A stretch of 64,000 bases of DNA, taken from Enterococcus sp. ZJ1622. GTDB lineage: Bacteria > Bacillota > Bacilli > Lactobacillales > Enterococcaceae. The translations under genes were made by a program, and so were the position numbers. The notes under the pieces were generated by a model. That model made no database searches. It saw only the letters and a program-made list of their open reading frames with translations, and was not told where the DNA came from. The number at the start of each line of letters is the position of its first letter. Position 1 is the stretch's first letter. Shown here piece after piece: positions 1 to 8,934 of the stretch. The stretch covers positions 129,001 to 193,000 of the forward strand of contig NZ_JAAKDW010000006.1 in NCBI RefSeq assembly GCF_011038845.1. The letters are read 5' to 3'.

Positions 1-2
1 AA

Positions 3-275
3 GCGGCGTGGACGAATGCGATTCTTGCTGGTGACTGGAGTCTGGAAGTTCGGGCATCAAATCTAGAAGCTGGAGCCATCGCTTCTGCGCTGACTATCAA
101 TGGAGAGGATGTATTGTCGGCTTCTGCAACGTTTGGGATCGACTACGTTGTAGGGACATTTGACCATATTGAAGCAATCAGTGAGGAGTCACCAAAATTG
201 ACTGTTGTAGATAACACACCAGTAGGAGAATACAACGGTACCATCACTTACACAGCAATGAATGCGATCGTGTAA
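3..275 (+). CDS. WxL-domain surface protein, C-terminal part (5' end outside window)
   Basis: The open frame runs in from the left edge and ends at TAA 273-275, giving about 90 residues. It contains GDWSLEV, a W-x-L motif, followed by a beta-strand-rich stretch ending in YNGTITYTAMNAIV. WxL domains bind peptidoglycan non-covalently and normally end with a second motif of the form YxGTLTWxL. Here the second motif is altered: YT replaces the expected TW. The next gene encodes a DUF916-type WxL-interacting protein, the usual partner of such proteins, which supports the call. Without the N-terminal part the binding function cannot be stated. The family assignment is fairly secure; the substrate is unknown. 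Confidence 0.75.
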   Translation, partial: AAWTNAILAGDWSLEVRASNLEAGAIASALTINGEDVLSASATFGIDYVVGTFDHIEAISEESPKLTVVDNTPVGEYNGTITYTAMNAIV

Positions 276-290
276 AAGAATCATTCGCGA

Positions 291-660
291 AGAGGTTGTG
301 ACAACGGCGCTCTGCTTTAAGGAATAAGGACACGGAACAGAAAATAGCTCCTCATATTTTCTCGTTCAGTGAACTTATTGCCGAGAAGCAGCAGTTGGAA
401 CACCGTTTATCAAAGGTTGTGAGCTCGCCGTTTAACTCCGAGGCACAAGGAGCAATTTCAAAAAACAGCTTCTCATGTTTTGTGGATATTATGACTTGTG
501 TCCTAGGAGTTGGCAGGAGAACACCGTTTAGTGGAGAGGTTGTCACAGAAGTGGGCAGCTTCAAGAAATAAGAAGGGATTTGCGAAAATTGTTTCTCAAA
601 TTTTTGTGAAATTTCGGCTTATTTTCGAAGAAGATACTTTTGTCACACCTCCTCTTACAT
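291..660 (-). repeat. Intergenic hairpin-repeat array 1 (three units, reverse orientation)
   Basis: Three tandem units of the window-wide repeat family lie here in reverse orientation, at about 291-407, 414-526 and 537-660. Each of the first two starts (on this strand) with GGTTGTGA and ends with GAACACCGTTTA, the complement of the ends seen in the other arrays. Read on the minus strand the order of body types is E', B, A, naming types by arm sequence. The array fills the whole gap between the WxL gene and the DUF916 gene. Reading frames crossing it are by-products of the repeat. Confidence 0.85.
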
Positions 661-680
661 AAATGAAACGGAGGAAGAGA

Positions 681-1709
681 ATGAAAAATTGGCGAATCAT
701 CGTGTTTATCGGAATACTTGCAGGTCTAGGCTTTTCGATCTCCGCCGAAGCGCAGGAAAGTTCAAACGCAAACTACAGTGTCAAACCGATTTTACCGGAG
801 AATCAGCGAGATACAGGACGTTCGTTTTTTGACTTGCGCGTAAATCCGGGCGGGAAACAAACGATCCAAATCCAGATCAATAATTTCTCGGATGAAGAAC
901 AAACCTATCATATCAAGATAAATACTGCTCAGACTAATGGGAATGTCGTCATCGATTATGGACAAGATACTTTACCGGAGGAACATATCATCAATTATCC
1001 GATTAGTGAATTCGTCGATTATCCGGAAGAAGTGACGATCCCCGCGCAAAAAGCAGGTCTGGTCTCATTGGATATCCATGCACCTGCTACTTCTTTTGAC
1101 GGAATACTGCTCGGAGGTATCCAGATAAAAAAAGATTTCACGAAAGAACAAGAAGAAAATCCCGGTCAGATTTTCAGCGAATATGCGTATGTGATTGGCC
1201 TGATGCTAAGCGAGAATGATACAGAAGTGACACCTGAACTGAAATTGAATGAAGTCAAATCAGAAGTCATCACGAACAATGCAGGATTAGTAGCCGTGCT
1301 GGAAAATCCTCAGCCGATCAATATCAAAGGGGTAGAAATCGAAGCAGATATCCGTGCAAAAGGCTCGGAGGAACCAGTCATGACGCGAATGATCGAAAAC
1401 GGCGGAATCGCGCCTCAATCTGTTTTTGCTATGAATATCTTCCATGGAGAAGCAGGGAATACAAAGCCGCTCGAAGCAGGAGATTATCAGCTTTCCATGA
1501 AAGCAACAGATGAAGAAGGACGGGAATGGCTGTTCACGGAAGAATTCTCGATCACTAAAGAACAAGCGATGGCAGTCAATCGTGAAGTATTTACGGTAGA
1601 AGATCATACGAATCCGTGGTTGTATGCAATCATTGGTATTTTGGCAGCACTTGTTGTCGTAGGGGGAGGTTATTCCTTCTATCGAATAAGAAAAAATAGA
1701 AGAACTTGA
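681..1709 (+). CDS. WxL-interacting protein (DUF916 and DUF3324 type)
   Basis: This 342-residue cell-surface protein has an N-terminal signal peptide ending near AEAQES, two beta-rich extracellular domains matching the DUF916 (peptidoglycan-binding) and DUF3324 (host-binding) arrangement, and a C-terminal membrane helix (about residues 311-333) followed by a basic tail RIRKNRR. The family forms surface complexes with WxL-domain proteins, and the preceding gene encodes one. I chose ATG 681 because GGAGG at 670-674 lies 6 bases upstream; the in-frame ATG at 663 has no ribosome site. A terminator-like hairpin follows at 1738-1795. Family call is confident; ligand unknown. Confidence 0.88.
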   Translation: MKNWRIIVFIGILAGLGFSISAEAQESSNANYSVKPILPENQRDTGRSFFDLRVNPGGKQTIQIQINNFSDEEQTYHIKINTAQTNGNVVIDYGQDTLPEEHIINYPISEFVDYPEEVTIPAQKAGLVSLDIHAPATSFDGILLGGIQIKKDFTKEQEENPGQIFSEYAYVIGLMLSENDTEVTPELKLNEVKSEVITNNAGLVAVLENPQPINIKGVEIEADIRAKGSEEPVMTRMIENGGIAPQSVFAMNIFHGEAGNTKPLEAGDYQLSMKATDEEGREWLFTEEFSITKEQAMAVNREVFTVEDHTNPWLYAIIGILAALVVVGGGYSFYRIRKNRRT

Positions 1710-1737
1710 CTGTTTCTACTTCAAAGGTATGAAATAA

Positions 1738-1795
1738 AAGGACCATCTTTTCTCTGTTAGACGAACTGCTAATAGGAAAGGATGGTTTTTGCTTA
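1738..1795 (+). terminator. Rho-independent terminator after the DUF916 gene
   Basis: ACCATCTTTTC pairs with GAAAGGATGGT across a long loop and is followed by TTTTT. It lies 30 bases after the stop codon at 1709. Confidence 0.65.
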
Positions 1796-1860
1796 TCCGA
1801 ATAGGTTTCGACCTAATGAGTCTATCAGAAAGGCACTTTTTCAGAAAATAATGAAGATTT

Positions 1861-1889
1861 CTTTTCCTCTCGATTTTTTTTGATATAAT
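1861..1889 (+). promoter_or_regulatory. Promoter of pncB-nadE
   Basis: A perfect TATAAT lies at 1884-1889 with a T-rich, weak -35 region around 1861-1866. A ribosome site AAGAGGAG follows near 1911-1919, ahead of ATG 1930. Confidence 0.6.
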
Positions 1890-1929
1890 GGGGAAGAAAT
1901 GAAATCTTGCCAAGAGGAGTAATAAAGAG

Positions 1930-3402
1930 ATGAATAAAATTTACCCAGATGACAGTTTGACGCTGCACACTGATCTCTATCAAATCAATATGATGCAGAC
2001 ATACTGGGAACTAGGTCGTGCCGATCTACATGCCGTTTTTGAATGTTATTTCCGGGAAATGCCTTTTAACCATGGTTATGCGATTTTTGCAGGGCTGGAA
2101 CGTTTGGTCCACTACTTGGAAAAGCTGACATTCAGTGAATCGGATATTGACTATTTGAGAGGGCTGGATGTCTATCCAGAAGGGTTCTTGACTTATTTGC
2201 AAGAGTTTGAATTCAAAGCGACCGTTCGTTCAGCACGTGAAGGCGAGCTAGTTTTTGCAAATGAACCATTGATCCAAGTAGAAGGTCCGTTGGCACATTG
2301 CCAATTAGTAGAAACAGCTTTATTGAATATGGTCAATTTCCAAACACTGATCGCAACGAAAGCCGCACGAATCAAATCCGTCATCGGTGACGATCCTTTA
2401 CTGGAGTTCGGGACAAGACGTGCCCAAGAATTAGATGCAGCACTCTGGGGAACTCGCGCTGCTTATATCGGCGGGGCTGATGCGACAAGCAATGTCCGTG
2501 CAGGGAAAATCTTCGGGATACCAGCAAGTGGGACGCATGCACATTCCCTTGTCCAATCTTACGGGAACGACTATGAGGCATTCATGGCTTATGCCAAGAC
2601 GCATAAGGACTGTGTATTTTTAGTAGATACATATGACACCTTAAAATCCGGAGTACCTAGCGCAATCCGGGTAGCGAAAGAACTTGGCGATAAAATCAAT
2701 TTCCAAGGCGTACGTATCGATAGCGGAGATATGGCTTACATCTCTAAACGCGTCCGGGATCAATTGGATGCTGCTGGATTTACTGAAGCAAAAATCTATG
2801 CTTCCAATGATCTGGATGAAGCAACAATTTTGAATCTAAAGATGCAAAAAGCTAAAATCGATGTATGGGGTGTCGGAACCAAACTGATCACAGCTTACGA
2901 TCAGCCTGCATTAGGTGCTGTCTTCAAGCTTGTGTCGATCGAAAACGAAAAAGGAGAGATGGTCGACACGATCAAGCTTTCAAGTAACGCAGAAAAAGTG
3001 ACGACCCCTGGCAAAAAGCAGGTATGGCGGATCACGCGCAACTCAGATGGAAAATCAGAAGGAGACTATGTCACGCTTTGGGATGAAGATCCTCGTGAAG
3101 AAGCAGAGATCTTTATGTTCCATCCAGTGCATACGTTCATCAATAAAATCGTCCGTGATTTCACAGCACGTCCCGTCTTACAGGACATTTTCATCGAGGG
3201 GAAACGCGTATATGACCTGCCTTCGTTGCCAGAAATAAAAGAATACACACGAGAAAATCTGGATTCTCTATGGGAAGAGTACAAACGTGACTTGAATCCG
3301 CAAAAATATCCAGTCGACTTGTCCACAGACTGCTGGAACCACAAAATGGCAATCATGGAACGCATGAAAAAAAGCGTGGCAGAATTGAATACAGAAGCTT
3401 AG
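1930..3402 (+). CDS. pncB: Nicotinate phosphoribosyltransferase
   Basis: The 490-residue cytoplasmic enzyme converts nicotinate and PRPP (with ATP) to nicotinate mononucleotide, the first step of NAD salvage. The N-terminal stretch DSLTLHTDLYQINMMQTYW is typical of the Gram-positive form. The central FGTRRAQE and ATSNVRAGKIFGIPASGTHAHS, and later GVRIDSGDMAYISKRVR, match the conserved active-site and phosphoribose-binding segments. Length is normal for the family. It is followed after 36 bases by nadE, so the two form a salvage operon that finishes with NAD synthesis. Confidence 0.96.
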   Translation: MNKIYPDDSLTLHTDLYQINMMQTYWELGRADLHAVFECYFREMPFNHGYAIFAGLERLVHYLEKLTFSESDIDYLRGLDVYPEGFLTYLQEFEFKATVRSAREGELVFANEPLIQVEGPLAHCQLVETALLNMVNFQTLIATKAARIKSVIGDDPLLEFGTRRAQELDAALWGTRAAYIGGADATSNVRAGKIFGIPASGTHAHSLVQSYGNDYEAFMAYAKTHKDCVFLVDTYDTLKSGVPSAIRVAKELGDKINFQGVRIDSGDMAYISKRVRDQLDAAGFTEAKIYASNDLDEATILNLKMQKAKIDVWGVGTKLITAYDQPALGAVFKLVSIENEKGEMVDTIKLSSNAEKVTTPGKKQVWRITRNSDGKSEGDYVTLWDEDPREEAEIFMFHPVHTFINKIVRDFTARPVLQDIFIEGKRVYDLPSLPEIKEYTRENLDSLWEEYKRDLNPQKYPVDLSTDCWNHKMAIMERMKKSVAELNTEA

Positions 3403-3438
3403 ATAAAGGCTTAGATAAGAGCTTAGGAGGAGAGAAAA

Positions 3439-4263
3439 ATGAGTTTACAAACAGAGATAATCGAAACATTAGGTGTAAAACCCGTCATCGACCCCCAAGA
3501 AGAAATACGCAGAAGTATCGACTTCATGAAAGCTTATTTGAAAAAATATCCATTTCTTAAATCATTCGTTCTAGGGATCAGCGGCGGTCAGGACTCTACA
3601 TTAGCTGGGCGTCTAGCGCAATTGACGATGGAAGAGATGCGCGAAGAAACACAAGACGACAGTTATCAGTTCATCGCTGTCCGCCTTCCTTACGGCGAAC
3701 AAGCTGATGAAGAAGATGCAAAAGCTGCGCTGGATTTCATCCAGCCTGATGTCAGTCTGAGGGTCAACATCAAACCGGCTGTTGATGCACAAGTCCAAAC
3801 CTTGCACGAAGCAGGTGTAGATGTGAGCGACTTCAACAAAGGCAACATCAAAGCACGTCAGCGAATGATCACGCAATATGCAGTAGCTGGCGAAAGAGCA
3901 GGAGCTGTATTAGGGACAGACCATGCAGCAGAAAACATCACAGGTTTCTTTACCAAATTCGGCGATGGCGGTGCAGATATCCTGCCGTTGTTCCGTTTAG
4001 ACAAACGGCAAGGGAAACAACTGCTGAAAGCACTGGACGCACCAGAAAAGCTATACACAAAAATCCCTACAGCAGATCTTGAAGATGGTAAACCAATGAT
4101 CGCAGATGAAGTTGCTTTAGGAGTAACTTACGATGAGATCGATGATTATCTGGAAGGAAAAGAGATCCCGACAGATGCCCAGATAAAAATCGAAGCATGG
4201 TGGAACAAAACGCAGCATAAACGTCATCTGCCAATCTCGGTATTCGATGATTTTTGGAAATAA
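3439..4263 (+). CDS. nadE: NH3-dependent NAD+ synthetase
   Basis: The 274-residue enzyme amidates nicotinate adenine dinucleotide to NAD+ using ammonia and ATP. The N-type ATP pyrophosphatase P-loop SGGQDS is at residues 48-53. [22 protein letters not shown] carries the conserved substrate-binding region, and there is no glutaminase domain, so this is the short ammonia-dependent type. A strong AGGAGGAG ribosome site precedes ATG 3439. It is the second gene of the pncB operon and is closed by a strong terminator at 4270-4311. Confidence 0.97.
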   Translation: MSLQTEIIETLGVKPVIDPQEEIRRSIDFMKAYLKKYPFLKSFVLGISGGQDSTLAGRLAQLTMEEMREETQDDSYQFIAVRLPYGEQADEEDAKAALDFIQPDVSLRVNIKPAVDAQVQTLHEAGVDVSDFNKGNIKARQRMITQYAVAGERAGAVLGTDHAAENITGFFTKFGDGGADILPLFRLDKRQGKQLLKALDAPEKLYTKIPTADLEDGKPMIADEVALGVTYDEIDDYLEGKEIPTDAQIKIEAWWNKTQHKRHLPISVFDDFWK

Positions 4264-4269
4264 GAAATC

Positions 4270-4311
4270 AAAAAACAGCCGCTCATTTCCAAGAGGTGGC
4301 TGTTTTTTTTT
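4270..4311 (+). terminator. Terminator after nadE
   Basis: AAACAGCC pairs with GGCTGTTT and is followed by a run of T. It lies between the convergent nadE and ArsR-type genes and may serve both. Confidence 0.75.
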
Positions 4312-4336
4312 GCTCGATAAACCAGAAAGAGCTTTT

Positions 4337-5227
4337 TTAGCTATAGTAAACTTTTAGTTTGATGTCCTGATCGTAATTACCGAATCCTTTACCGAATAAC
4401 GTACATCCTCCTACGTTTTTCGCATCTTCTTTGACTTCGATCCGCAGATTCCACGTATCTTCTGTACTCGGTATATCGCCGATCGTCACCTTAGATAGCG
4501 GTTCGCCATTGATGTTCGTCAAGTGTTTCGTGATCCTGATCGTTTTTAGCAAACCATATTGATTGAGGTTATCCGGATACCAGGCAGGTGTATATTTGCC
4601 GCGGATATCAGCAAAATCCCCAGGGCTTGTCCATGTGCCTAACTCTACACCATTCAGACTGAAAGTGATATCTGACGGCCAGTTATCATTCGAAAAAGGG
4701 AATTCGGAAGAAAGTTCCACGGAAATTTCCAGCATTTCCAATGTATCTTCTTTATTCAAAAAATTCGGTGACTGGTATTCGACAAATCCGCTGGTGAACC
4801 ACAGAATCCGTGCATCCATCCTTCTAGGATCGACAAAGTAACGTGGTTCATCGACTGTACCGATGAAATCATGGATCGTCGCTAATCCGCAAGTCGGCTC
4901 GATCGCATAATTCGTATAATGTCCAATTGGGATGGACGTTTCTTTGGTATCGAAGGCGTTGAATATTTTTTCAGGAAAACTGATATTGATCTTGTCCACG
5001 CGGAGACTGGAGATTTTTTTTTGTCCGATCTTTTCCGTTTTGATGATATTCGCTTCTTCTAGTTTTTTGACATGCATCGTCGTGATTGCGCTGCTGATAC
5101 CAAGCGCTTGCGCGAGTTCTTTGACGCTCATCTTATTTTTGGAAAGCAGCTGGATGATTCTGATCCGTACCTTGCTAGCTAGTGCTTCGTAAACGGGGAG
5201 TGATTCCTCTGTGATATCTATCTGCAT
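4337..5227 (-). CDS. ArsR-family regulator with large C-terminal domain
   Basis: The 296-residue protein has an ArsR-type winged helix in residues 1-80 (VKELAQALGISSAITTMHV is the recognition region) followed by a beta-rich domain of about 200 residues that probably senses a ligand; I do not recognise that domain by name. ATG 5227 is chosen because GGTGAGG lies just upstream; a GTG at 5239 would overlap that ribosome site. It is divergent from the GH43 gene and the symporter, so it most likely controls them. Metal-binding cysteine motifs of classical ArsR sensors are not seen, in keeping with a sugar- or metabolite-responsive role (inference). Confidence 0.8.
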   Translation of the reverse strand: MQIDITEESLPVYEALASKVRIRIIQLLSKNKMSVKELAQALGISSAITTMHVKKLEEANIIKTEKIGQKKISSLRVDKINISFPEKIFNAFDTKETSIPIGHYTNYAIEPTCGLATIHDFIGTVDEPRYFVDPRRMDARILWFTSGFVEYQSPNFLNKEDTLEMLEISVELSSEFPFSNDNWPSDITFSLNGVELGTWTSPGDFADIRGKYTPAWYPDNLNQYGLLKTIRITKHLTNINGEPLSKVTIGDIPSTEDTWNLRIEVKEDAKNVGGCTLFGKGFGNYDQDIKLKVYYS

Positions 5228-5261
5228 AATTATCCTCACCTATTTCATGTATATTCTAATC

Positions 5262-5331
5262 TTAACATACTAGTTAATGTAGTCAATGTTATTAATTGAA
5301 ACCAAAGTTATAGTTAATGTTTTTATTAACT
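5262..5331. promoter_or_regulatory. Possible operator region between the ArsR gene and the GH43 gene
   Basis: AGTTAATGT occurs at 5272-5280 and again at 5312-5320, 40 bases apart. The second copy is part of a perfect 7-bp inverted repeat, AGTTAAT (5312-5318) and ATTAACT (5325-5331). Their place in the divergent promoter region suggests regulator binding sites; this is inference. Confidence 0.45.
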
Positions 5332-5368
5332 TATTATTTTTATATAAAAATAATTAATATATATATTA

Positions 5369-5397
5369 TTGACAGCGTTTTCTTTAAGGGGTATGAT
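5369..5397 (+). promoter_or_regulatory. Promoter of the GH43-symporter operon
   Basis: TTGACA (5369-5374) and TATGAT (5392-5397) are separated by exactly 17 bases. The sequence TTGACAGCGTTTTCTT starting at the -35 box resembles a CcpA (cre) site with two mismatches, so catabolite repression is possible. Confidence 0.75.
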
Positions 5398-5428
5398 TTA
5401 TACATAAATTAATGAAGGAGGCAACAAA

Positions 5429-6430
5429 ATGACTGTAGCATTGAAAGAAGAAGCAAAAATCAAACAAATGAACGAGGCGTATCAGAAACCGCTGATCATC
5501 CAGCGCGCGGACCCATTCATTTATAAACACACGGACGGCTATTATTACTTTATCGCTTCTGTCCCTTCCTATGACCGTATCGAGTTGAGACGGTCGAAAA
5601 CGATTGCTGGTCTAGCGAATGCTGCACCGCGAACGATCTGGCGCAAACATGATACTGGTGAGATGAGTAAACTGATCTGGGCACCAGAAATCCATTATGT
5701 CGATGGAAAATGGTATGTCTATTTCGCAGCGACACATACAGCAGAAATCATCGACGGTTTGTTCACTCACCGGATGTATTGTTTGGCATGTGAGGCCGAA
5801 GACCCGATGTCAGATGAAAATTGGCAGGAAAAAGGACAAGTGGTCAGTCATTTAGATACGTTTTGCTTAGATGCGACCGTATTTGAGCACGAAAATCGGC
5901 TGTATTATGTCTGGGCACAAAAAGACAATGAAATCGAAGGGAACTCGAATCTTTATATTGCGGAAATGGCTAATCCATGGACATTGAAAACAGAACCGGT
6001 CATGTTGACGAAACCGGAATATGATTGGGAATGCAAAGGATTCATGGTGAATGAAGGGCCGGCAGTCCTGATGCGAAATGGCAAGATATTCATCACATAT
6101 TCTGCAAGCGCTACCGATGAGAACTATTGTATGGGAATGATCTATGCTGATCTGGATTCGGATCTTCTGGATGCAGATAACTGGACCAAAAGCGAAGTGC
6201 CTGTTTTCCAAAGCGACCTTGCGACGAAACAGTACGGGCCTGGACACAATTCGTTCACCGTGGCAGAAGACGGTGAAACAGATATCCTAGTCTATCATTG
6301 CCGAGATTATACGGAAATCAAAGGAGATCCTCTGTATGATCCGAATCGACATACGAAAGTACAGGCGTTCGGCTGGGATGATCGCGGATTTCCAGTTTTC
6401 GGTAAACCACTGCCATATACAAACGACTAA
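5429..6430 (+). CDS. Glycoside hydrolase family 43 (arabinosidase type)
   Basis: The 333-residue protein has the five-bladed beta-propeller signature of GH43. Expected catalytic residues are visible: Asp28 in RADPF (base), Asp148 in CLDATVF (pKa modulator) and Glu209 in VNEGPAV (acid). WAPEIHYVDGKWYVYF and GPGHNSF are also typical. There is no signal peptide, so it acts in the cytoplasm on imported arabino- or xylo-oligosaccharides. It is the first gene of an operon with the next gene, a sugar symporter, and lies beside the arabinose genes, which favours an alpha-L-arabinofuranosidase or exo-arabinanase role. Exact specificity cannot be read from the sequence. AAGGAGG precedes ATG 5429. Confidence 0.88.
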   Translation: MTVALKEEAKIKQMNEAYQKPLIIQRADPFIYKHTDGYYYFIASVPSYDRIELRRSKTIAGLANAAPRTIWRKHDTGEMSKLIWAPEIHYVDGKWYVYFAATHTAEIIDGLFTHRMYCLACEAEDPMSDENWQEKGQVVSHLDTFCLDATVFEHENRLYYVWAQKDNEIEGNSNLYIAEMANPWTLKTEPVMLTKPEYDWECKGFMVNEGPAVLMRNGKIFITYSASATDENYCMGMIYADLDSDLLDADNWTKSEVPVFQSDLATKQYGPGHNSFTVAEDGETDILVYHCRDYTEIKGDPLYDPNRHTKVQAFGWDDRGFPVFGKPLPYTND

Positions 6431-6447
6431 GAGATAGGAGGATCATC

Positions 6448-7689
6448 ATGAAAAAAGGAACGAATCATTTTTGGAGTTTTGCCGGGACACATTTCACTTA
6501 CTTCTTTATCTGGGCGACGATTTTTGGTTTCTTGTCTCTGTGGCTGCAACAGGTTGCAGGACTTGACGGAACGCAAGCGGGTATCATCTTTTCGTTCATG
6601 GCATTTGTTTCATTGTTCTATCAGCCGATATTCGGCGTGCTATCCGATAAGTTGGTATTCAAGAAAAGTCTTTTGATAGCGATTACAGTAGCGGGGGTAT
6701 TCATCGGGCCGTTTTTCCAATGGGGATTCATCCCTCTATTGACGATCAATACTTTCTTTGGTGCATTTATCGGCAGCGTCTATTTAGCGTTTGTTTTAAA
6801 TGGCGGTGTCGGAGTTGTCGAAACATATGTCGAACGAGCTAGTTTAGTGAATAAATTCGAATATGGACACTCAAGGCTTGGTGGTTCGATCGCCGGAGCG
6901 GTTGCAGCGTTTGTGGGAGGGATCATCTTCACGCAAAATCCTTATTCCATCTTCTGGTTATGTTCCTTCATGTCTGTCGTATTGACGGCACTAGTGATCT
7001 TTGGGGACAAAGTGAACCTTGAAGATCGCGAGCAGTTGACAGAAGAAAAAAATGAAGTCACTCGAAAAGAAATCTTTACATTGTTCAAAAGCAAAAATTT
7101 CTGGCTCTTATGTTTGTTCTTCGTGGGGACTGCAGCAATCTATGACGTAGTCGACCAGCAATTCGCCATTTATTACCGTACTTTTTTTCATGATATCTCT
7201 CAAGGAACGATCATCTACAGTCGATTGCTTTCTATACAGGTCGCGCTAGAAGCGATGATCATGGTGCCGATGCCAAGTGTAATCAATAAGATCGGTGCAA
7301 AAAAAGGAATGATCTTTTTCGGCTGTCTGATTTTCATTCGAGTGATGCTTAGTGCACTTGCGCCGAATTGGATCGTCTTATCTGGTGCTCGGCTTCTTGC
7401 GGCTGTTGAGATGCCATTATTGCTTGTTTCTGTGATGAAATATATCTCTGGTGCTTTCGATTGGCGGCTTTCAGCGACTGTGTATCTTCTGGGCTTCAAT
7501 TTTTCCAAGCAGATCTCGGTTTTTGCGTTTTCGACGATTGCCGGCAGAATGTATGACAGCATCGGCTTCAAAGAAACTTATATTTTTTTAGCGGTCATAG
7601 TACTGATCGTGACAGTGATAGGTGCTTTAGGACTGAAAAATCCAGTGAAAGAATCAGAGATCGCTCTTGGGTTGGAAAAAGGCGTCTAA
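6448..7689 (+). CDS. MFS oligosaccharide:H+ symporter (LacY-like family)
   Basis: A 413-residue membrane protein with about 12 helices and the N-terminal FWSFAGTHFTYFFIWATIFG region plus YQPIFGVLSDKL between helices 2 and 3, as in the LacY/RafB oligosaccharide:H+ symporter group. It starts 18 bases after the GH43 stop with an AGGAGG site, so the two are co-transcribed. The pair suggests import of short arabinosides followed by intracellular cleavage to L-arabinose, which feeds the araBDA pathway. Substrate is inferred from context only. Confidence 0.82.
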   Translation: MKKGTNHFWSFAGTHFTYFFIWATIFGFLSLWLQQVAGLDGTQAGIIFSFMAFVSLFYQPIFGVLSDKLVFKKSLLIAITVAGVFIGPFFQWGFIPLLTINTFFGAFIGSVYLAFVLNGGVGVVETYVERASLVNKFEYGHSRLGGSIAGAVAAFVGGIIFTQNPYSIFWLCSFMSVVLTALVIFGDKVNLEDREQLTEEKNEVTRKEIFTLFKSKNFWLLCLFFVGTAAIYDVVDQQFAIYYRTFFHDISQGTIIYSRLLSIQVALEAMIMVPMPSVINKIGAKKGMIFFGCLIFIRVMLSALAPNWIVLSGARLLAAVEMPLLLVSVMKYISGAFDWRLSATVYLLGFNFSKQISVFAFSTIAGRMYDSIGFKETYIFLAVIVLIVTVIGALGLKNPVKESEIALGLEKGV

Positions 7690-7719
7690 TTTTATCGATA
7701 TAGAGAATGAAAATAAGCA

Positions 7720-7758
7720 AAAAAGGCAGCTGGAAATATCCAAGTTGTCTTTTTTTGT
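7720..7758 (+). terminator. Terminator after the symporter gene
   Basis: AAGGCAGCTGGA can pair (with G-U pairs) with TCCAAGTTGTCTT, followed by seven T. It directly precedes the araR promoter. Confidence 0.65.
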
Positions 7759-7759
7759 G

Positions 7760-7784
7760 TATAATGAGCTATATATGTACGTAC
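7760..7784 (+). promoter_or_regulatory. araR promoter with AraR operator
   Basis: TATAAT at 7760-7765 is followed by the perfect palindrome TGTACGTACA at 7775-7784. The palindrome matches the AraR operator core also found in front of araE and araB, so araR is probably autoregulated. Confidence 0.75.
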
Positions 7785-7805
7785 AGATCAGAAGGAGTAA
7801 GGCAA

Positions 7806-8876
7806 ATGGCAAAATATCAAGATATCGCAGAAGAGCTCAAACAAAAAATTCTCCGAAATGAATATGAACGAAATACGACGATCCCGTCAGAGTTCAAATT
7901 ACAGGAAATATACAATGTCAGCAGACATACGATCCGTCAAGCAATCGCGGTGCTGGTAAACGAGGGTTATTTACGTAAGGAAAAAGGCTCAGGGACTTAT
8001 GTAGATGACCGTTATAAAACAGAAAAGATGATGCAAAACAGAAATAAAACGATCGGTGTGATCACGACATATCTCTCGGATTATATTTTTCCGTCAATCA
8101 TCCGTGGGATCGAAAATGAACTGCGGAAATACGGTTATTCGCTGCTTCTGGCAAGTACCAACAATGACCACGAATTAGAAAAAGAATGTTTGGAGAAAAT
8201 GATCGATTACGGCGTAGACGGATTGATCGTCGAACCGACAAAAAGCAGTCAGTATAATCCGAATCTCGCACTTTATGTCCGTTTGCGCGAACAGATTCCT
8301 ATGGTGATGATCAATGCAGTATATGAAGAATTGAATGCTTCTTATATTTGCCTAGATGATGTGAAAGTCGGTTTCATGGCTGCAGAACATTTGATCAGAA
8401 AAGGGCATCAGCACTTGCTGTTCATCACAAAGATCGATGACCTTCAAGGGAAGTATCGGATGAAAGGCTTCATCAGTGCCTGCGAACGATATAACGTGCA
8501 CTTCTTACCGGAAGATGTCATCACTTTTACTACAGAGACCAGAAAAACGATCATTGGAAAAACATTGCAGCGGTTAAAGGAAAAGCCAGAATTAAGCGGA
8601 ATCATTTGTTATAATGATCAGATCGCCAGTTTATTAGTGGACGAATTAACAGAAAACGGCTATCAGATACCAGAAGACCTGTCGATCATGGGAACAGATG
8701 ACTCTTCTTTAAGCCAGATAGGGAACAAAAAACTGACCACATTGACTCATCCAAAAGAAAAACTGGGAAGTGACGCAGCTGATTGGATCGTCAAAACGAT
8801 CGAAGAAGGGAACGCACAACCTAATATTCTTTATGAACCAGTATTGGTTGAGCGGGATTCAGTCAAAGAAAAATAG
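7806..8876 (+). CDS. araR: Arabinose-responsive repressor AraR (GntR/LacI chimera)
   Basis: The 356-residue repressor has a GntR-type winged helix in about residues 1-70 (PSEFKLQEIYNVSRHTIRQA) joined to a LacI-type periplasmic-binding-protein fold (IGVITTYLSDYIFPSIIRGI onward), the typical AraR architecture. Start ATG 7806 follows AAGGAG with 8 bases spacing; upstream in-frame codons have no ribosome site. It should bind TGTACGTACA operators seen at 7775-7784, 10409-10418 and 10462-10471 and release them with L-arabinose. It is convergent with araE, sharing the hairpin at 8875-8919. Confidence 0.93.
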   Translation: MAKYQDIAEELKQKILRNEYERNTTIPSEFKLQEIYNVSRHTIRQAIAVLVNEGYLRKEKGSGTYVDDRYKTEKMMQNRNKTIGVITTYLSDYIFPSIIRGIENELRKYGYSLLLASTNNDHELEKECLEKMIDYGVDGLIVEPTKSSQYNPNLALYVRLREQIPMVMINAVYEELNASYICLDDVKVGFMAAEHLIRKGHQHLLFITKIDDLQGKYRMKGFISACERYNVHFLPEDVITFTTETRKTIIGKTLQRLKEKPELSGIICYNDQIASLLVDELTENGYQIPEDLSIMGTDDSSLSQIGNKKLTTLTHPKEKLGSDAADWIVKTIEEGNAQPNILYEPVLVERDSVKEK

Positions 8877-8919
8877 AATAGGATGGAACAAGCGCTCAGC
8901 GCTTGCTCCATCCTATTTT
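8875..8919. terminator. Bidirectional terminator between araR and araE
   Basis: AATAGGATGGAACAAGCGCT pairs with AGCGCTTGCTCCATCCTATT almost perfectly, with A-rich and T-rich flanks. It serves two convergent genes. Confidence 0.9.
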
Positions 8920-8934
8920 GCTTGACACTTTTTT

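Noticed and set aside
352-564. 70-codon minus-strand frame between the WxL and DUF916 genes
   Set aside because: It lies wholly inside the hairpin-repeat array; similar frames appear in other arrays for the same reason.
663-680. Start of the DUF916 protein at ATG 663
   Set aside because: GGAGG at 670-674 lies inside that extension and serves ATG 681.
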